This document shows, one piece after another, positions 58,963-64,000 of a stretch of DNA of 64,000 nt (position 1 is the first letter of the stretch; each line of letters begins with the position of its first letter). A model generated the notes under the pieces. That model searched no databases and was not told where the DNA came from. It saw only the letters and a program-made list of their open reading frames with translations. Origin of the DNA: Chryseobacterium sp. ISL-80. Lineage in GTDB: Bacteria; Bacillota; Bacilli; Bacillales; Cytobacillaceae. The DNA is taken from the NCBI GenBank assembly GCA_018613055.1, contig JAGGQZ010000009.1, positions 62,001-126,000 of the forward strand, written 5' to 3'. The translations under genes were made by a program, and so were the position numbers.

Positions 58963-61149
58963 ATGAAAACAGTAGTGAATGAGCCGTCACTTTTTGAACA
59001 TATGTTCAAAAATTTAGCATTTCCGGTGCTGATATATGAAATTGCTGATGAAAATTTGAGGGAATATCGGATTTTTGAAGTGAATGAAGCTGCATGTACC
59101 TTATTGAAGTATTCCAAAGAAGAGTTACTTTCCAGAGAGGTTTTGTCTCTATACAGTCATTTAACGCCAAAAGCATTAGGGACTGTAAAGGAACTTCTAT
59201 TTACGGATGGCAAAATTTGTACTGTACTTGACCTTCCTGATCGACATGAAAAGATGATTACGGTAGAAGTCAATGCTTCATTGATGAGTATTGGCAATCA
59301 ATCATTTATTTTTTGTATGTTAAAAGAATTTTCAACCCGACACTGTCATCACGATGCACTTGAAGAAGAAAACCACTATTTGCGTACTGTGATTGACACG
59401 ACACAGTCATTTGTATTAATTCTTGATAAAGATGGACGAATTAATAATTGGAACCAATACACAGAACGGATGTCAGGGTACAGCCTTGAAGAAGTACAGT
59501 ACAAAAAGTTTTGGGACTTTTTTATCGATAATATGGAGAAACAGCGGATTGTTAAAAATTATTTATCCGGTAAAATTCCTACAGAATACGAAAATTTCTG
59601 GCGAATGAAAAATGGCGAAAAAAGATTTATCAAATGGAAGAGTAAAACGGTTGAAGATCCTGAAGGGAATATTCAATTTGTTTTAGCAACCGGTGTTGAT
59701 ATTACGGATACAGTTCTTTCTTTTAAGGAGTTGGAGAAAAGCAGGGAAAAATATAAAGCACTGGTCTCCTCGATGCAAGACATCGTCATTACGATTGACA
59801 CCTCCTTCAAGATCACCAGTGTACATGGAAAATGGATTAAATCGAATGGTTTTAACAGTGAAGTCTTTGAAGGAAAATCGGTACATGATCTCTTTAACGA
59901 TTCAAGGATCCAACAGGAAGTCCAAAGAGCTCTTTCAGGAAAAAGTGCAGAAATTGAATGGGATATAGAGATCAATGGTAAGAGCCATTATTTTCACAGT
60001 GTTTTGTCACCGATTATATTAAATAACAATGTGATTAAAGAGGTTGTCGGAGTTACTCGTGACATAACAGAAAAGAAAAACCTTGAGGAGCACCATAAGA
60101 GAATTTATGAAGCCTTAACAAGCGGAATGATTCTTCAGGACACAACCGGGAAAATTGTCTACGCGAATAAAAACGCAAGCGAAATATTGGGATATAGCGA
60201 ACAAGTGCTAGTTAATATGACCTCTCTTAATGTGGAATGGGATGCCGAAAATGGTTCAGGAGATCCATTCAAGGGCGAGGAGCATCCTGCAATGAAAACG
60301 TTAGAGACTGGTGAAGAATTCAGTAATATTGAAATGTTTGTATTCAACCCTAGGAAGGATGAAAAAAGGTGGATCCTAGTTGACACCAGGGCAATTTATG
60401 AAGCGGGCAGCAGCAATAAAATAGAGTACGTCCTATCTACTTTCCATGATATTACAGAAAAAAAGGAAATGGATCAGATTATGCAGCAATCGCAAAAGCT
60501 TGCACTGATTGGCAGATTGGCTTCTGGAGTGGTTCATGAAATACGCAACCCTCTAACGAGTATCATGGGACTTCTGAAATTCGTGGAAGAAGGCCAGGAT
60601 CAGAATAAGATTTTTGATTACCTTCCTGTCATGAAAATGGAATTGGAACAAATAAATAGGTTCACGAACGAGTTTATCGAACTTTCATATTCAAATGAAT
60701 ACAACTGGACCGTAGCGGATATTGACAGCATCATTCGATATTCAGTAAATTCACTGCAGTCGGAAATCGCTGATCACAATATTAAGACCCTTATTGAAAA
60801 CAACTGTAATAAGAATCTACTGGTGAAATGCATTGAGCCCCACCTAAAGCTTCTGTTTATCAATCTGTTTAAAAACTCGATTGAGGCTATGCCTTACGGA
60901 GGAAGCCTGACGGCCAAAATGGAATGCATGGAAGATAAAGTCCTGGTAAGTGTCATCGATACAGGAAAGGGAATCAGTCCTGAACGGTTAAAACATCTTT
61001 GCGAGCCTTACTATTCCACCAAAGAAAAAGGGACAGGCCTGGGGTTAATGCGCAGTCTGAAGGTCGTCCATGATCATAATGGGAAAATCGATTTTTCTAG
61101 TGAAGAAGGGAAAGGAACGGTTGTCACAATCGAACTTCCTCTAAACTAA
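58963..61149 (+). CDS. Multi-PAS sensor histidine kinase (sporulation-kinase-like)
   Basis: 728 residues, cytoplasmic: no membrane segments. Four PAS domains by motif (about 10-125, 135-255, 256-375, 376-505; 'VVGVTRDITEKK' and 'TFHDITEKKEM' mark their ends). Then HisKA with the phospho-acceptor His near residue 525 in 'SGVVHEIRNPLTSIMGLL', N-box 'INLFKNSIEAM', G-boxes 'DTGKGISPE' and 'GTGLGLMRS'. No receiver domain and no response regulator next door, the usual pattern of orphan Kin kinases that feed Spo0F. Ribosome binding site CAGGAGG. Confidence 0.9.
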   Translation: MKTVVNEPSLFEHMFKNLAFPVLIYEIADENLREYRIFEVNEAACTLLKYSKEELLSREVLSLYSHLTPKALGTVKELLFTDGKICTVLDLPDRHEKMITVEVNASLMSIGNQSFIFCMLKEFSTRHCHHDALEEENHYLRTVIDTTQSFVLILDKDGRINNWNQYTERMSGYSLEEVQYKKFWDFFIDNMEKQRIVKNYLSGKIPTEYENFWRMKNGEKRFIKWKSKTVEDPEGNIQFVLATGVDITDTVLSFKELEKSREKYKALVSSMQDIVITIDTSFKITSVHGKWIKSNGFNSEVFEGKSVHDLFNDSRIQQEVQRALSGKSAEIEWDIEINGKSHYFHSVLSPIILNNNVIKEVVGVTRDITEKKNLEEHHKRIYEALTSGMILQDTTGKIVYANKNASEILGYSEQVLVNMTSLNVEWDAENGSGDPFKGEEHPAMKTLETGEEFSNIEMFVFNPRKDEKRWILVDTRAIYEAGSSNKIEYVLSTFHDITEKKEMDQIMQQSQKLALIGRLASGVVHEIRNPLTSIMGLLKFVEEGQDQNKIFDYLPVMKMELEQINRFTNEFIELSYSNEYNWTVADIDSIIRYSVNSLQSEIADHNIKTLIENNCNKNLLVKCIEPHLKLLFINLFKNSIEAMPYGGSLTAKMECMEDKVLVSVIDTGKGISPERLKHLCEPYYSTKEKGTGLGLMRSLKVVHDHNGKIDFSSEEGKGTVVTIELPLN

Positions 61150-61403
61150 TATGTAATGGGGACACATGCAGTTATATTACAATTGCCATAGTGTTTGTCT
61201 TGAATTGGAGCTCTTCTAAGCTGGAGGACTTTATTTTTTTGTTTAAAATCAAGAATGTTTCCCGGGTAATCATGTTGACCGGCTTAGAGAACCAAATAAA
61301 TGAAGGATCTTCAATGAATGTGTGTTGTACTCCTGAAATACGGTGTCATGAAGCAGGCTTCTTCGATAGGGAATAAGCAATCTGGAAAAATTAAATCATC
61401 TAC
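61150..61403. other. Gap after the kinase, nothing supported
   Basis: A 61-codon GTG frame at 61191-61376 has no good ribosome binding site or conserved look. Confidence 0.35.
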
Positions 61404-61447
61404 CTTGAAAACCAGGGCAGCCCTATACTCAGAGCTGCCTTAAGTTT
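61404..61447 (-). terminator. Terminator of the ger operon
   Basis: AGGGCAGC / GCTGCCTT stem with a 12-nt loop, directly beyond the gerXC stop; weak T-run. Confidence 0.55.
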
Positions 61448-61448
61448 C

Positions 61449-62636
61449 TTATCTGGAGTAGATTGATTTTTGTTCCCAGATGTTTGTCCGAGTTTTTAAC
61501 TTATAGTTATAGGTTGAATGTAGGTTAATTGTGACTTTAATATTCCTGAGAGAGTTTTCCTCCAGATAAAGCGTATTCGGAGTGTTCTTTTTTATATAAT
61601 CCAGGTAAGAGCCTTTGTGAATCCTGAACCATTCGATGCCCAGGCGGAGCACATCCGAATTAATAGTTAGCCCTTCCTTAAAGCTCTGATTTATTTCCTC
61701 ATGAATGATTTCTTCTATTTCTTCTTTTATTTGCGTTTCTGATACGTTTTGAATGCTTTCGAGGATATCTGCATCCCCATTTACTGAAACTTCAAAAATA
61801 GGTTTATCTTTTTGCTGTACTAATTGAATATCCATTTTTGACGTTTTCACCCTCACGACAGTATGCGGATTTTCTTTTTCACCGAGGATATAGGTATTCT
61901 TCATAGGTGCATGTTCTCTCCATCTGATTCCCTTGATTTTATCAATAGATTTATAACCTTGATAGGTCTGGTTTTCATAAAAGTAAGCTCCTATAAAGGT
62001 TAAATTTTTATAGGATGTTTGATTTTCACTCCATTTATCCTCTAGCCCAATTGAAGGTATATAAGATGCTCCCACTGGTTCATAGAACTTAGAAATAAAT
62101 TCCCTGTATGTAAAATGCTTCAGAAGACTTTCGGTATCTTCTTTCCTTGGTTTCAAGAGAATCGTGTAAAGTGGAGGATAAAAGAATAACCCATGGGTAG
62201 TGAAAATATCTGGAATAGATTCCTTTGTACCAAGGATAAAATTGGTTTGACGAAAAAAATCCAGCCTGCCAAGTTCTTGAGTGACTTTTAAAAATCTTGT
62301 TTGAAGAACTTCTTCAGATAACAAAATAGTCCGTACATGTCGCAGATATAATTGCGGCTGGGAACTTCTCTGCAATTCTGCAAGGATTTCACTCAAGGTT
62401 TTGCCGGAGCTTTTCCCAATCCAAATAGGAGAGGGTCCTGCAGGTTTTGCACTTTCTGTTTTGGCCACACCTGAAAAATCCAGGGCCATTGTATAAATAA
62501 TGTAGTCATTTTTCTCTTTATCGAAGTCAATCCCGATGGCTACTACATAGGTGAAATCCTGGATATTTTGGCTTGCCCCACAGCTTGTTAAAATCGGGAC
62601 CAACAGTACTATTGCAATTATTTTTAAAAGCCGCAT
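61449..62636 (-). CDS. GerXC, spore germinant receptor lipoprotein
   Basis: 395 residues from the ATG at 62636, behind AGGAGG; it starts one base after the gerXA stop. Lipoprotein signal MRLLKIIAIVL with lipobox LTSC (Cys19). Then 'FTYVVAIGIDFDKEKNDYIIY' and 'HVRTILLSEE', typical of the GerAC/Ger(x)C family, and 'TSLLK...FYEPVGASYIPSIGL'-like middle. It is the third subunit of a germinant receptor in the inner spore membrane. Confidence 0.9.
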   Translation of the reverse strand: MRLLKIIAIVLLVPILTSCGASQNIQDFTYVVAIGIDFDKEKNDYIIYTMALDFSGVAKTESAKPAGPSPIWIGKSSGKTLSEILAELQRSSQPQLYLRHVRTILLSEEVLQTRFLKVTQELGRLDFFRQTNFILGTKESIPDIFTTHGLFFYPPLYTILLKPRKEDTESLLKHFTYREFISKFYEPVGASYIPSIGLEDKWSENQTSYKNLTFIGAYFYENQTYQGYKSIDKIKGIRWREHAPMKNTYILGEKENPHTVVRVKTSKMDIQLVQQKDKPIFEVSVNGDADILESIQNVSETQIKEEIEEIIHEEINQSFKEGLTINSDVLRLGIEWFRIHKGSYLDYIKKNTPNTLYLEENSLRNIKVTINLHSTYNYKLKTRTNIWEQKSIYSR

Positions 62637-62637
62637 T

Positions 62638-64000
62638 CTAATCCTCCTGTCGGGTTGGATCATTTGACCTTAAGGAAGCATCTCTTCTCGCCAGCATATT
62701 CCATGGCATTTTGAAAAAAGATACACCCAGTTTTGACAATGAAAATGGATAGGAGAAGGACAAATAGGGTACTCCATGGGATGTCAAAGTTGAAAAATAA
62801 GAAATAATCAACAGCGTTCCAACGACAATCCCGAAGATACCGAAAAAAGTACCTAATATTAGAATGACAATCCTTAGTAACGTTGCTGCGCCTCCTAGAG
62901 TGGGATTCACAAGGGTATAACCGCTGACGAAAACGATACCCCCAACAACCAGCATGGAAGGAGAAGTCAGACCAGAACGAATGGCTGCATCACCGACAAT
63001 CAATCCGCCAAGAACCGAAACGGTTTGTCCGACTGAACGTGGCAGCCTCATTCCGGCCTCATGGAAAAGTTCGAAAAGAAAGAGCATAATGATCATTTCC
63101 ATGGATGTAGAAAGTGGGATGCCTAATCGCGAAACACTGATAGTGGCAACCAGTTGAAAAGGGATTTGATCAATATTATGGGTGGTGAGAGCAACCCAAA
63201 ATCCGGGTAAAAGGATGGAGATGAACAGCGAACTGAGACGCAGCAACCTCTCAAATGAGACATATAAATAATTTTGATTTAAATCCTCTGGCGATTTTAT
63301 TAAGTTGGTAAGATGGACGGGGGCTATTGAAACTAATGGCTGTCCATCAATCATCAATGCATACCTTCCTTGGTTTAAGGCTTCAATAACATAATCAGGT
63401 CTGCCGCTATTATCGGATGTTGTCATGAGAGACCTGGGTTGATCTGCCAGCAATTTCTCTATTTGTTGAAGACTTGTCACTACATCCAAATCAAGATTTT
63501 GAATCTTGTTTTTTATATCATTCAACAACGGCTGATTGATAATGTCATCAATATAAATAAGTGCCATGTTCACATTGCTTCTTTTGCCTATAACAAACTT
63601 CTCCACTTTTAATTGATTGGATTTAAAACGCTTTCTGATCAGCGCCAGGTTGGTATTCAGATCTTCGATAAAGCCGTCTCTCGGGCCCTGTACTGATGGT
63701 TCGATTGAAGATTCTTCCGGGGTCCTAGAAGGAATTTTTGTTACACTGATTGCCAGTATGGTTTTCTCTAAAAAAATAAGAAGGCTTCCAGAGAGAAGTT
63801 TCAGCTGTATGTCAGCCAGGGGAGAATCAGACATATCGTTGACGAGAAATTCGTCCTTAATAAAATTTGTAAAATCCTGTACCTTGCCTTCAGCGTTTTT
63901 CAACTTTGGTAATATGACCTGGTCAATATAATTCACATCGGCAAGACTTACGAAATATGAAAGTTCAAGGGAGAAATGTGTGTACCTCTTTTGTGTGAAA
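62638..64000 (-). CDS. GerXA, spore germinant receptor A subunit (5' end outside window)
   Basis: The frame stays open past the right edge, so the GTG at 63936 is internal; codons before it encode 'SYFVSLADV', which fits the family. Visible part about 453 residues: soluble N-domain with 'VQGPRDGFIEDLNTNLALIRKRF', then five or six membrane segments ('LPGFWVALTTHNIDQIPFQL', 'EMIIMLFLFELFHEAGMRLP', 'GGLIVGDAAIRSGLTSPSML'). GerA-type receptors sense amino acids or sugars. Directly followed by gerXC; the B subunit is not in the window. Confidence 0.9.
   Translation of the reverse strand, partial: FTQKRYTHFSLELSYFVSLADVNYIDQVILPKLKNAEGKVQDFTNFIKDEFLVNDMSDSPLADIQLKLLSGSLLIFLEKTILAISVTKIPSRTPEESSIEPSVQGPRDGFIEDLNTNLALIRKRFKSNQLKVEKFVIGKRSNVNMALIYIDDIINQPLLNDIKNKIQNLDLDVVTSLQQIEKLLADQPRSLMTTSDNSGRPDYVIEALNQGRYALMIDGQPLVSIAPVHLTNLIKSPEDLNQNYLYVSFERLLRLSSLFISILLPGFWVALTTHNIDQIPFQLVATISVSRLGIPLSTSMEMIIMLFLFELFHEAGMRLPRSVGQTVSVLGGLIVGDAAIRSGLTSPSMLVVGGIVFVSGYTLVNPTLGGAATLLRIVILILGTFFGIFGIVVGTLLIISYFSTLTSHGVPYLSFSYPFSLSKLGVSFFKMPWNMLARRDASLRSNDPTRQED

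Noticed and set aside
61191-61376. 61-codon frame after the sensor kinase
   Set aside because: GTG start without a ribosome binding site, no recognisable domain, composition like non-coding sequence.

Overview
The window looks like chromosome of an endospore-forming, low-GC Gram-positive bacterium of the Bacillaceae (Bacillus in the broad sense). The signs are strong AGGAGG-type ribosome binding sites with frequent GTG/TTG starts, many intrinsic terminators, and spore genes: a squalene-hopene/sporulenol cyclase, a YyaC-type spore protein, an RsbR paralogue, a multi-PAS histidine kinase, a GerXA-GerXC germinant-receptor pair, and a YppC-like DUF2515 protein. I see no rRNA, tRNA, intact insertion sequence or CRISPR array.

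Layout. 1-5.9 kb is visibly AT-richer and accessory in character: the end of a DUF262/HNH-type nuclease, a small CxxC protein, a HelD-like helicase, a MazG-like hydrolase fused to an unrecognised domain, and two unknown proteins. 6.0-15.8 kb is mixed housekeeping and spore genes, including an SDR gene interrupted by a stop codon, sqhC, yppC-like, paiB, an exported metallo-beta-lactamase-fold protein, a putative spore-surface protein and yyaC. 15.8-31 kb is a catabolic cluster: two GntR/FCD regulators with the same recognition helix, two large permeases, an aspartate-dehydrogenase-like enzyme, two 2Fe-2S ferredoxins, a creatininase-family hydrolase, a heme-oxygenase-like diiron protein with a complete ligand set, an aldehyde dehydrogenase, a GlcG/HbpS protein, a split ChrA transporter and RidA. 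Twelve intergenic copies of a palindrome, consensus WTGGTATACAAT, sit at the promoters of most of these genes, so I read this as one regulon for an uncharacterised, probably nitrogen-containing, substrate. It includes a 28-residue microprotein with its own operator, ribosome binding site and terminator.

31.3-41.3 kb holds an acetamidase/formamidase gene and an abgA-abgB-abgT-abgA2-amidohydrolase-regulator series resembling aminobenzoyl-glutamate uptake and cleavage. 41.5-53.3 kb is miscellaneous: a DedA remnant, an amino-acid permease with an attenuator-like leader, Nudix, GNAT, alpha/beta hydrolase, an XRE regulator with a membrane partner, a HIT-PP2C overlapping pair, glutathione peroxidase with an OhrR-type regulator, cdd, RsbR, and a broken PadR gene next to its DUF2812 partner. 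At 53.3-53.8 kb lies an exact 52-bp tandem array (nine full units), each unit carrying TTGACAG/CTGTCAA inverted repeats. 54-64 kb holds an MDR oxidoreductase, a second HelD (the canonical type), a DUF3231 protein, the sensor kinase and the GerXC/GerXA genes, the last running off the right edge.

All calls come from reading the sequence and recalling protein families. No database search was run.
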